Source: Saprospiraceae bacterium (GTDB taxonomy: Bacteria > Bacteroidota > Bacteroidia > Chitinophagales > Saprospiraceae). Taken from it: DNA of 64,000 bases. How positions within the stretch are numbered: the stretch's first letter is position 1; every line of letters begins with the position of its first letter. The notes beneath the pieces were generated by a model. It worked only from the letters and a program-made list of their open reading frames with translations, was not told the DNA's origin and did no database searches. Both the position numbers and the translations under genes were made by a program. Below, one piece after another: positions 16,613 through 24,967 of this stretch. Location of the stretch: contig JAHDES010000001.1 of the NCBI GenBank assembly GCA_020628645.1, positions 62,001-126,000 of the forward strand, in the 5' to 3' direction.

Positions 16613-17146
16613 TACAAGAAAGGTCAATTAGATTTAAAAGTCTACCCCAAAATACTTCAAAAAAAATTGACACACTTCCATTAAGTGTAGTCCATAATCG
16701 TACGTCAGTTAGAGATAAAATCTTCTTATAGAAGTTCTTACACACCAAACAAGGTAAAATGGTATTAGAAATCATTTTACCCCATGTACGGTACATACTG
16801 TTCACGTTTTAATTAATAAAATTTCAAAATTAAATCGTGTCGAGTATGCATGCTATGAAAATACATTTCTCATTCCAATGTGAGCATCTGTATATTCACT
16901 GATTTTTTAAATACACGCTTTTTGCTATATCTGTTAAGACGATAGCACTAGAAAAGTATGTCTTGGAAGTAGATTATATTTATTGTCCACCTAAACACCT
17001 ATTATGAAGCTATTTTGTCAATTGCGTCCATTTGGTCGTATTCCACCCTTTTAAAGCTTTTAAAGATGAATTGAACGAATTCATCGACTTAGTAGTGCTG
17101 CCTAATATTTGGTCAATAACTGCTTTTAAGGATTCATCATAAAATC

Positions 17147-17165
17147 CCCGCCTGATCAGTCGGGC
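17147..17165. repeat. GC-rich dyad, copy 1 of a dispersed motif
   Basis: CCCGCCTGATCAGTCGGGC is an almost perfect 19-nt dyad in an A+T-rich stretch. Its reverse complement contains CCCGACT followed by TCAGGCGGG. The same two blocks recur at 54252-54275, spaced differently. Confidence 0.5.
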
Positions 17166-17461
17166 AGAGCGTACAACTACCTTATAGTCAGTTGTTTACT
17201 CTTTTCATGATGAACTTGGCTAGGCAAGCAAGTGCAATTATTCGACAAGCAAATAAGTAAGGCTACTTACAACAATTTTATTTATAAACGCTATTAAATT
17301 TTTTCGCTATGATTACAACAAATGTTGTTAGCAACAAGCTATGGAATGTATTAAACTATGGAAACATGTCATCAAAAGCATCTCTACGGAAGCTAAATTT
17401 TCAAAAAATTGTAACCGAAGATGACATAAAATTGTAATTCATATAAAGCTATAAAACACAA

Positions 17462-17491
17462 AAGCTACCAGCTCTTCGGAACTGGTAGCTT
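17462..17491 (-). terminator. Rho-independent terminator of sucA
   Basis: A 10-bp stem (AAGCTACCAG at 17462-17471 with its complement at 17482-17491) has a loop that includes a TTCG turn. Read on the minus strand it is followed by a T-rich stretch (TTTGTGTTTT). It lies about 28 nt after the sucA stop codon. Confidence 0.75.
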
Positions 17492-17519
17492 CTGGAATAG
17501 TTCTTTACGATATTATAGC

Positions 17520-20282
17520 CTAGCTAAATGCCTCATCTACAATGGCTTTCTGCTGATTATCGTGCATTTTCTTAAAGCCTGTTGCAGGGCTCGCGCTCTT
17601 CTTACGTGCGATAAGCTGTATATCCGATTCGCGATGGTAGCGCATGATAAAATCCCAAGCCCCCATATTTGCTGGCTCTTCTTGTACCCAATAAGGTTTT
17701 GCATGTTGGTACTTTTTCAATAAGTCATCCATGAAAACTTTAGGGAAGGGATAGAGTTGCTCGATACGGCATATAGCCACATCGTTACGCTTCTCATCCA
17801 TCTTCCGTTGCAATAAATCGTAGTAAATTTTCCCTGTACAGAAGAGTACTTTCTTCACTTTTTTGATGTTTCGACCATTCACTGCATCATCATCATAGTA
17901 CTCATAAAAACTATTCACTTTTTTATCTTCAAAGGCTTCTATTGGCGATACACACAATGGATGACGCAATAAGGATTTAGGAGACATTATGACTAATGGC
18001 TTTCTAAATGGTCGCGCCAATTGACGACGAATCGCATGGAAGAAATTCGCAGGTGTCGTAATATTCGCCACCGTCATATTATATTCTGCACACATCTGCA
18101 AGAAGCGTTCGAATCGTGCACTAGAATGCTCTGGCCCTTGCCCTTCATAACCATGCGGTAACAACATCACCAAACCACTCATACGCTGCCATTTACTTTC
18201 TGCCGCAGAGATGTATTGATCCACAATCGTTTGTGCGCCATTATAAAAATCTCCAAATTGAGCTTCCCAAACCACTAATGAATTAGGAGAGGCTAAGGAA
18301 TAACCATATTCAAACCCTAATACACCAAATTCAGATAATAGTGAGTTATAAATACGATATTTTCCTTGCTCAGGCGACATTCCACTTAAGCGATTGTATT
18401 CACCATACGTTTTACTATCATTGAAAATGGCATGGCGGTGAGAGAAGGTACCGCGTTTTACATCTTGTCCACTCATTCGGACATCTTTACCTTCTAAAAG
18501 AATAGAACCATATGCCAATAACTCTCCCATTGCCCAATCTAAATTCCCTTTATCGAGAAGTTTTTGTTTACCTTTTAAAAGACGATTGACTTTTCCTAAT
18601 GGATTGAATCCTTCAGGTATCGTCATCAAATGCTTAATCAGTTGATCTACTGTTTTACGCTTAATCCCTGTGATGGGCGACTCCGCATAATCTTCTGGTT
18701 TGGTTACCTTTTTGAGTTGTCGCCAAGCGAGTTCTGGTTCTTGATGCGAATAAGGAAGTGGCTTTTCTTTAACCAAATCCAAACGAGCTTGTAGGTTATT
18801 CCAGAATTCTTTTTCCATCCCTTTTGCCAAATCTTTTTCTACATCTCCACGTTCGATTAATACATTACTGTATAAGGCTCTAGGATCGGAATGTTTGCTG
18901 ATGAACTCATACATTTCGGGTTGGGTAAATTTTGGATCATCACCCTCATTATGCCCATGCTTACGATAGCACACCATATCTATGAATACATCATTATTAA
19001 ATTTCTGACGATATTCTGCTGCTAATTCTGCTGCAAATACCACTGCTTCTGGATCATCTCCATTGATATGAAAAACAGGGGCTTGTACCAAACTCGCTAC
19101 ACCTGTACAATAAGTAGATGAACGCGCATCATCATAATCTGTCGTAAATCCAATTTGATTATTGATTACAAAATGAATCGTTCCACCAGTATAATAGCCT
19201 TCTAATTGACTCATTTGTACCGTTTCGTATACGATACCTTGTCCTGCCACCGCTGCATCTCCATGAATTAAGATGGGTAAGATTTTATCATAATCGCTGC
19301 CATATAAAATATCAGCCTTTGCACGGGCGAATCCTTGTACTACCGTGTTTACCGATTCTAAGTGAGAAGGATTCGGAGCTAATTTTAAATGAACCGTTTT
19401 TCCTGTTAGTGTTTCTACCTGAGAAGAATAACCTAAGTGATATTTTACGTCCCCATCTCCAAAACTCAAATCAGGAACAGCGTTTCCTTCAAATTCATTG
19501 AAAATATGCTCGTAAGTTTTACCCATGATATTTGCCAAAACATTCAAACGACCACGATGCGCCATTCCAATAATGACTTCTTCCACTTTATCATCTGCTG
19601 CGGTATTAATGATAGCATCTAAGGCTGGAATAGCAGTTTCGCCTCCTTCGAGTGAGAAGCGTTTTTGACCCACATATTTGGTATGTAAGAATTTCTCAAA
19701 CCCAACTGCACCATTCAATTTCTCTAAAATTCTTTTTTTCTTCTCTATACTCAATCCGTAACCCGCTTTTTTACGATCGTGTTCTTCGATTTTTGTACGC
19801 AGCCACATTCGTTTTTCACGGTTTTCAATGTGCGCATACTCAAATCCAATATTTTTACAATAGATATTTTGAAGCTTATCAATAATTTGCTGAAGGGTCG
19901 CATTTTTCAAACCAATTTCTTCTCCAGCTGCAAATACTTTATTTAAATCAGATTGCTCTAATTTATAATCCGCCAAATCAAGATGTGGTTTTAGATCCCT
20001 TCGATTGCGAATGGGATTGGTGGTAGACAATAAATGTCCTCGATCTCTAAATCCATGTATAATGGACATTACGCCAAATTCTTTATCTAGATTTTGAGTA
20101 GAAGCTGTTTTGGAAGCACCACCATTAGAAGCCCCATTTCCATTAGCACTACTTGCAAATTCAAATCCTTTAAAGAAGTGTCGCCAGCCTTCTTCTACTA
20201 AGTTGGGATCTTTTTGATATTGCTCATACATGGATTCAATAAAGGAAGGATGAGCGTTGGCGATAAAAGAAAAATCACTCAT
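17520..20282 (-). CDS. sucA: 2-oxoglutarate dehydrogenase E1 component
   Basis: The thiamine-diphosphate-dependent decarboxylase of the 2-oxoglutarate dehydrogenase complex (TCA cycle). The 920-aa protein has the E1 N-terminal peptide (SFIANAHPSFIESMYEQYQK), then the ThDP core with FLHTKYVGQKRFSLEGGE, GMAHRGRLNVLANI, HLGYSSQVE and the ThDP/Mg site (IHGDAAVAGQGIVYET ... VINNQIGFTT). The transketolase-like C-terminal half carries FSHRHAIFND and LLPHGYEGQGPEHSSAR. Length and domains are complete. It stands alone here: sucB is not adjacent. A residue-rich low-complexity linker (about 48-62, NGNGASNGGASKTAS) follows the N-terminal peptide. A terminator lies just downstream. Confidence 0.96.
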   Translation of the reverse strand: MSDFSFIANAHPSFIESMYEQYQKDPNLVEEGWRHFFKGFEFASSANGNGASNGGASKTASTQNLDKEFGVMSIIHGFRDRGHLLSTTNPIRNRRDLKPHLDLADYKLEQSDLNKVFAAGEEIGLKNATLQQIIDKLQNIYCKNIGFEYAHIENREKRMWLRTKIEEHDRKKAGYGLSIEKKKRILEKLNGAVGFEKFLHTKYVGQKRFSLEGGETAIPALDAIINTAADDKVEEVIIGMAHRGRLNVLANIMGKTYEHIFNEFEGNAVPDLSFGDGDVKYHLGYSSQVETLTGKTVHLKLAPNPSHLESVNTVVQGFARAKADILYGSDYDKILPILIHGDAAVAGQGIVYETVQMSQLEGYYTGGTIHFVINNQIGFTTDYDDARSSTYCTGVASLVQAPVFHINGDDPEAVVFAAELAAEYRQKFNNDVFIDMVCYRKHGHNEGDDPKFTQPEMYEFISKHSDPRALYSNVLIERGDVEKDLAKGMEKEFWNNLQARLDLVKEKPLPYSHQEPELAWRQLKKVTKPEDYAESPITGIKRKTVDQLIKHLMTIPEGFNPLGKVNRLLKGKQKLLDKGNLDWAMGELLAYGSILLEGKDVRMSGQDVKRGTFSHRHAIFNDSKTYGEYNRLSGMSPEQGKYRIYNSLLSEFGVLGFEYGYSLASPNSLVVWEAQFGDFYNGAQTIVDQYISAAESKWQRMSGLVMLLPHGYEGQGPEHSSARFERFLQMCAEYNMTVANITTPANFFHAIRRQLARPFRKPLVIMSPKSLLRHPLCVSPIEAFEDKKVNSFYEYYDDDAVNGRNIKKVKKVLFCTGKIYYDLLQRKMDEKRNDVAICRIEQLYPFPKVFMDDLLKKYQHAKPYWVQEEPANMGAWDFIMRYHRESDIQLIARKKSASPATGFKKMHDNQQKAIVDEAFS

Positions 20283-20601
20283 GATATTTCGTTAATTTAA
20301 ATTGGTCAGACGAAGTAATACGTCCATTTTTTAGTCGGATTTACTATTGATGTATCAAACGCTATTTCGTCTAAAATGTTTGCTTTACAATTACTATAAA
20401 GACGCATTTTTCTTCTCATAGATACATTTCGGCAAATATCTATCTTATTTTATAAAAAAAGAGGATTTGTATAAAAAAGATTGGAGGAATCTTGGCGTTT
20501 TTTTATTAAAAAAATCTTAAAAACCAACCTTTTGCTTCTTCTGTGCTACTCTAAATATAAATCAAAGACGCTAGTTTTTTTCAAACGAACCCAATTTTAG
20601 C
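20283..20601. other. Divergent intergenic region between sucA and bamA
   Basis: 319 nt, A+T-rich, no coding capacity. It must hold the promoters of both genes, but I could not see a clean TAnnTTTG/TTG pair for either. No structured element was recognised. Confidence 0.4.
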
Positions 20602-23076
20602 ATGAATAAGACAGTAATTTACATGGTACTGACCTTACTTTGGTCGGTGGGGGCAAACTTTGCCTTTTCTCAAGCAGAAAGTTTTCAAGATGAATTCGAA
20701 ATCGGAGGTATCAAAGTGGAAGGCGCACAATCTACGGATGCTTCACTCATCATCAATCGCTCTGGTTTAACCATTGGTGATGTTATCCAAATTCCTTCGT
20801 GGAAAACAACTCGTACTATTCGAAATGTAATGCAAATGCGTTTATTTGAAGACGTACAAGTACTTGAGGATAAGCAAATTGAAAATTATATTTTTTTAAT
20901 TATAAAGGTAAAAGAATTAGCTAGTGTAGAACAAGTCATTTTAAAAGGCATCGTTAAAAAGAAACATCAAAAAGAATTACAAGCACTCCTCGATGATTTA
21001 CTGCCCACTCACACTGCATTAACCGATCACCTAAGACAAGTCGCGCAAGAAAAAATTGCTCACTATTTAGAAAAAGCAGGCTATCCTAATGCTAATATAA
21101 CAGTAAAAGAACAAGCAAATGCACTACATCCTACTCGTTTAGATGTTGAATTTGCGATTCAATTGAACAAAAAAATACAGGCTGAACGAATTAGTTTTTC
21201 AGGGAACGACCAAGTCTCTTCTCATACCTTACGCAAACAAATGCAACTGACGAAAGCAGGTCGGTTATTTGGAAAAAGCAATTTTGTAGCAGCAGATTTT
21301 GAACAAGATAAATTAGCTATTTTAACTTATTATCAATCGCTTGGTTATCGAGATGTTCGCTTTGGAGAAATTAAAAAAGTACAAGATAAAGAAGGGCAAT
21401 TGTTTGTTCATTTGGAAATAGTAGAAGGTGATCGCTATTATTTTGGTGAAATCAGCTTTAAGGGAAATAGTGTGTATCCTAGTGATTTTTTAGCTGCTAT
21501 TTTTGAAATAAAAACAGGCGACATTTTTGATCCATCTCGTTTGCACGAACGCCTTTATTTTAGTGAGGATGGTTCAGACATCAGTTCGCTATATTTAGAT
21601 CATGGCTACCTCTTTTTTCAAGTTGACCAACAAGAAATTGGATTAAAGGGAAATAAAATTGATCTTCAAATCAACATTTTAGAAGGCCCCATTGCTACAA
21701 TTGGAAAGATTACCATCGCAGGAAATGATAAAACCAGCGAAGCTGTCATTCGCCGAGAATTGCGCACTCGTCCTGGGGATGAATTTAGTCGCTCCGCCAT
21801 TATTCGTTCGCAACGTGCATTGGCGAATTTGGGTTATTTTAATCCTCAAACTTTAGATATTAAAACGGCTATTGATCCTAAAAATGGAACAGTTGATTTA
21901 GAATATGTAGTAGAAGAACAAGCCAATGATCAACTCGAAGTCTCGGCTGGATGGCAGCCTAGTACGGGTGATAATAGAGGCGGAATAGTAGGAACTGTTG
22001 GCGTTACCTTTAATAATTTTTCGGTAAAGAATTTATTGCGGGGAGAACAACCTTTTGGCGATGGTCAACGGATCTCTTTACGCGCTCAATCCAATGGTAA
22101 GCCTTTTCAATCGTTGAATTTTTCCTTTTCGGAGCCGTGGTTGGGGGGAAAGAAACCACAACATTTAAGTTTTGGCACTTACTTTACGCGTTATACTTCT
22201 GATAATTTAACCGAAGAAGGTGAAACGCCTCATTTGCGCATATTGGGTGGTAAAGTAGGTTTAAGTACACGATTAAGCAAATGGGATGATTATCTAGTTG
22301 CTTCATCGGAATTAGCATTTGAGAATATTGATTTATTAGAATTATCATCCATCACACTTGATGATGGAAGTGCCATTACACGAGGAAATTTTAATAATTT
22401 GTACTTCAAACAGTCGTTCGTTCGCAATACAACAGATGCTCCATTTTTTCCACGACAAGGATCTATTTTTGAATTATCGGGGCAGTTTACGCTCCCCTAT
22501 TCTTGGTTAGATCAATCGGTGAGCGATCAATGGTTGGAATATCATAAATGGCGATTTAGTAGTGAGGTTTTTCTTCCTTTGAGTGAAAAATTGGTATTAA
22601 GAGGTGCATTTCAAGCAGGATTTTTAGGGCGTTATTCGAATTCTAAATCACGTGCGCCTTTTGAGCGTTTTGATTTAGATGGGGATGCATTAAGTGGGCA
22701 ATCGTCTAACATCACAGGGAATGATTTTATTTATATGCGGGGGTATGAGCGAGAAGATTTTCCTGCTGTGGCAAATGGAGGGGCTGCGCTATTCAATAAA
22801 TGGACAGTAGAATTGCGTTATTCTCTGTTTGAACGAGGCTCAACTTCTGCCTATGGAATGTTGTTCGCCGAAGCTGGAAATGCTTGGGATGATGTACGAA
22901 ATTATAATCCCTTTGATTTGAAACGAACATTGGGCATGGGCTTACGTGTACAAGTACCAATGTTTGGGGTTTTGGGTGTAGATTATAGTTGGGGCTTAGA
23001 TGCTGTTACTTTTGATAAACAAAATTGGTGGCGATCGGGTAAATTAAGCTTAATTTTGGGGTTTGATCCGAAGTAA
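20602..23076 (+). CDS. bamA: BamA-type outer membrane protein assembly factor (Omp85 family)
   Basis: BamA inserts beta-barrel proteins into the outer membrane. The 824-aa protein has a signal peptide (to about residue 24, ending NFAFSQ), then POTRA-like repeats from about 30 to 430 (FEIGGIKVEGAQSTDASLII, ISFSGNDQVSSHTLRKQM, ISFKGNSVYPSDFLAAIFEI, ITIAGNDKTSEAVIRRELRT). The C-terminal D15/Omp85 barrel runs from about 450 to 824 (VSAGWQPSTGDN, FSFSEPWLGGKKP, GLRVQVPMFGVLGVDYSWGL). Length is typical of Bacteroidota BamA. It ends GFDPK rather than with the aromatic residue usual in proteobacterial barrels. It is divergent from sucA. Confidence 0.92.
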   Translation: MNKTVIYMVLTLLWSVGANFAFSQAESFQDEFEIGGIKVEGAQSTDASLIINRSGLTIGDVIQIPSWKTTRTIRNVMQMRLFEDVQVLEDKQIENYIFLIIKVKELASVEQVILKGIVKKKHQKELQALLDDLLPTHTALTDHLRQVAQEKIAHYLEKAGYPNANITVKEQANALHPTRLDVEFAIQLNKKIQAERISFSGNDQVSSHTLRKQMQLTKAGRLFGKSNFVAADFEQDKLAILTYYQSLGYRDVRFGEIKKVQDKEGQLFVHLEIVEGDRYYFGEISFKGNSVYPSDFLAAIFEIKTGDIFDPSRLHERLYFSEDGSDISSLYLDHGYLFFQVDQQEIGLKGNKIDLQINILEGPIATIGKITIAGNDKTSEAVIRRELRTRPGDEFSRSAIIRSQRALANLGYFNPQTLDIKTAIDPKNGTVDLEYVVEEQANDQLEVSAGWQPSTGDNRGGIVGTVGVTFNNFSVKNLLRGEQPFGDGQRISLRAQSNGKPFQSLNFSFSEPWLGGKKPQHLSFGTYFTRYTSDNLTEEGETPHLRILGGKVGLSTRLSKWDDYLVASSELAFENIDLLELSSITLDDGSAITRGNFNNLYFKQSFVRNTTDAPFFPRQGSIFELSGQFTLPYSWLDQSVSDQWLEYHKWRFSSEVFLPLSEKLVLRGAFQAGFLGRYSNSKSRAPFERFDLDGDALSGQSSNITGNDFIYMRGYEREDFPAVANGGAALFNKWTVELRYSLFERGSTSAYGMLFAEAGNAWDDVRNYNPFDLKRTLGMGLRVQVPMFGVLGVDYSWGLDAVTFDKQNWWRSGKLSLILGFDPK

Positions 23077-23100
23077 GAGTGAAGGGTTATAATTATATTA

Positions 23101-23619
23101 TCAGTATTGTATTTTTTGAAACCATTTTATGGCAAGCGTTTCATGATGTTTGATAAAGGCGTCTTTTCCATCGCAGTATTTGCCCATATCGTGATTGCAA
23201 TGTTCAGCGACTTCTAATTTTAAGGCTTCATATGCTTTTGCAATTGATGGATGTTGAATGAGATAGTCCCTAAAGGCAAGATGTCGCATAATGTTGGGAT
23301 CACCCGATTGAAAGGCATGGATATGGTGGGTTCTATGATCTCCTCCTTTTCTAAAATATCGTCTGCCCACAATCCCATATTCGCCCATTGCTTCATAGCC
23401 CAGTTGTTCTAATTTATTCGTTTGCTGATCTAATGCTTTTAAATCATCAACATCGAGTATAATATCAATAATTGGTTTTGCCATTAAATTGGGTACTGAT
23501 GTACTTCCGATATGGTGAATAGCATTGATGATACCTCCAATTTGATTTTGGATTACTTTAGCTTCAGTTTCAAATTTTTGAACCCATTTTGGATTATAGG
23601 GTACGACGATTACTTGCAT
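23101..23619 (-). CDS. GrpB (UPF0157) family nucleotidyltransferase-like protein
   Basis: The 172-aa protein matches the GrpB/UPF0157 family: VIVVPYNPKWVQKFETEA at the N-terminus, then HHIGSTSVPNLMAKPIIDI, which contains the GSTS and D-x-I elements shared with nucleotidyltransferase folds. RRYFRKGGDHRTHHIHAF, FRDYLIQHP and an AYEALKLEVA helix follow. The family is widespread, but its substrate is not established. It converges on bamA with a 24-nt gap, and no obvious terminator lies between them. Confidence 0.85.
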   Translation of the reverse strand: MQVIVVPYNPKWVQKFETEAKVIQNQIGGIINAIHHIGSTSVPNLMAKPIIDIILDVDDLKALDQQTNKLEQLGYEAMGEYGIVGRRYFRKGGDHRTHHIHAFQSGDPNIMRHLAFRDYLIQHPSIAKAYEALKLEVAEHCNHDMGKYCDGKDAFIKHHETLAIKWFQKIQY

Positions 23620-23701
23620 TTTGACAAAGTCATTTTATTTTAAGCTTTCAATTCCTTTTTTTGAACTTGACACTTGCGCTTGAGTTTGTACTTTTCATAC
23701 G

Positions 23702-23986
23702 TTAATCTCCCGCAAATGGAGTTCCAAAAATACCGACTGCCAATTCTGCCCAGATTAAAATAAATACAACTAAAATGGTGGCGATTATTATAAAACGATA
23801 AGGAGATTGCTTGATTTTTCGAACTACAACATCAATTAATAAACTTAAAGCAAATAATAAACTACCTCCAATCAAAAAATCGCCTAGATTCCAATTGACC
23901 TCATCTGTAAATTGCATGGCAATTAAGGGAATCAAAAGGATTGCAGCAACTATTGCTGTTATTATAAGAAGTCGTTTTTTATCCAT
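23702..23986 (-). CDS. Small three-TM membrane protein, conserved in Bacteroidota
   Basis: The 94-aa protein has three membrane helices (about 7-25, 35-52 and 64-83). The C-terminal WAELAVGIFGTPFAGD is, to my recollection, the hallmark of an uncharacterised family common in Bacteroidota. QFTDEVNWNLGDF links helices 1 and 2. No function is known. It lies 82 nt upstream of the GrpB-family gene on the same strand and may be co-transcribed with it. Confidence 0.7.
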   Translation of the reverse strand: MDKKRLLIITAIVAAILLIPLIAMQFTDEVNWNLGDFLIGGSLLFALSLLIDVVVRKIKQSPYRFIIIATILVVFILIWAELAVGIFGTPFAGD

Positions 23987-24098
23987 TTATCTCAAAGACA
24001 ATTAATTGATTAGAAAAGTTTATTGCACACCTAAGTTAAGAAATATTTCATCTATAGATTAGAAATTCTAGTTTTGTATGTAGTAGAACGATGCTCTA

Positions 24099-24776
24099 AT
24101 GACCAAAAATTATTTCACCATCCACCTTGACGATGCGATCGTCATCAATACGCAGCGAAAAATACAATATGCAGCCTTGACCAAGGGAAAATCGCTACGC
24201 TATTCTAGAAAACTCATTTTTCTAGAACGCCTGACGAAAGTAGTGGCTTGGTATTATGATCGTCAAACGTACCCTTTTCAAAAAATGGGTATTCCTGTTG
24301 GGAAATTTGAGTTTGTGAACATGCATGAAATACCTGCTTTTTCAGCTACTTATCCTACAGATATTGAAGTATTCGATAAACTTCCAGAGTTTGATTATCA
24401 GGCTCAAATCCAAAGTTTGAAATCTTCTTTTCAAACAAAATCGTATCCTAAATTAATTAAACATGGTCAAATAATTTTACACGCATTAAACCCTTATGCT
24501 GCTCATTTTATTTTATATCGTCATTTGATAGAATCGATTATTCGTTTTTGTCAAATGAGCTTGATTCATCAAACTAAAATGAAAGATGAGCATTTAAAAC
24601 TACGACTATTTAAGTTAAATCATTGGTTAATTCGTATGCATCTTTTGGTATTAAAACGATCCTATCAATTTGATCAAGAGGTATTTGAGATTCAAACAAA
24701 AGGGATTCCTTTTTTGTATCAAGATATTCCTAGTATTCATGTATTAGATAGTTTAGAAGTCTATCCAGAACAGTAA
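24099..24776 (+). CDS. Hypothetical soluble protein of unknown function
   Basis: The 225-aa protein has no signal peptide or membrane helices. The first third is mixed alpha/beta and basic (TQRKIQYAALTKGKSLRYSR). The middle is polar, and the C-terminal half is helical with many His, Tyr, Leu and Arg (YAAHFILYRHLIESIIRF, LKLRLFKLNHWLIRMHLL). No catalytic motif is recognisable and I cannot assign a family. It stands alone between the small 3-TM gene and the end of the giant T9SS cargo gene. Confidence 0.6.
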   Translation: MTKNYFTIHLDDAIVINTQRKIQYAALTKGKSLRYSRKLIFLERLTKVVAWYYDRQTYPFQKMGIPVGKFEFVNMHEIPAFSATYPTDIEVFDKLPEFDYQAQIQSLKSSFQTKSYPKLIKHGQIILHALNPYAAHFILYRHLIESIIRFCQMSLIHQTKMKDEHLKLRLFKLNHWLIRMHLLVLKRSYQFDQEVFEIQTKGIPFLYQDIPSIHVLDSLEVYPEQ

Positions 24777-24907
24777 TCATCAAATCATCAACTTGACTTT
24801 TCCAACTTGATTTTTGTCAAATCTAAACCGATTTTTCTATAAAAATACGATCAAAACAACTTTTTTGACAACCAAAATAACAAACGTCATTTTCAACGTA
24901 AAAAAAT

Positions 24908-24936
24908 AGGGTCGATGCCTGTCAAGCATCGACCCT
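24908..24936 (-). terminator. Terminator of the giant T9SS cargo gene
   Basis: An 11-bp perfect stem (AGGGTCGATGC at 24908-24918 with its complement at 24926-24936) has a 7-nt loop. Read on the minus strand it runs into a T-rich run (complement of the A's at 24900-24906). It lies about 32 nt beyond the stop of the 2202-aa gene. Confidence 0.85.
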
Positions 24937-24967
24937 TTATCACCCTACCTAGTTTTAATATTAAAAA

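Larger units (their letters stand above)
16126..17519. other. Gene-poor 1.4 kb region with micro-ORFs and a GC-rich hairpin
   Basis: This is the largest stretch without a convincing gene. On the plus strand I see a candidate -7 box (16270-16277), a 7-bp hairpin (16295-16301 with 16317-16323), two micro-ORFs at 16372 and 16523, and a GC-rich dyad (17147-17165). The stretch ends in the sucA terminator. A 74-codon minus-strand ORF at 16581-16805 has no recognisable features. Short open stretches near 17050-17140 (reading FKDELNEFIDLVV) may be remnants of a decayed gene, but I cannot identify it. The mean composition is very A+T-rich. Confidence 0.4.

Noticed and set aside
16581-16805. 74-codon minus-strand ORF in the gene-poor region
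   Set aside because: No signal peptide, motif or promoter context, and composition looks like A+T-rich chance sequence; not listed as a gene.
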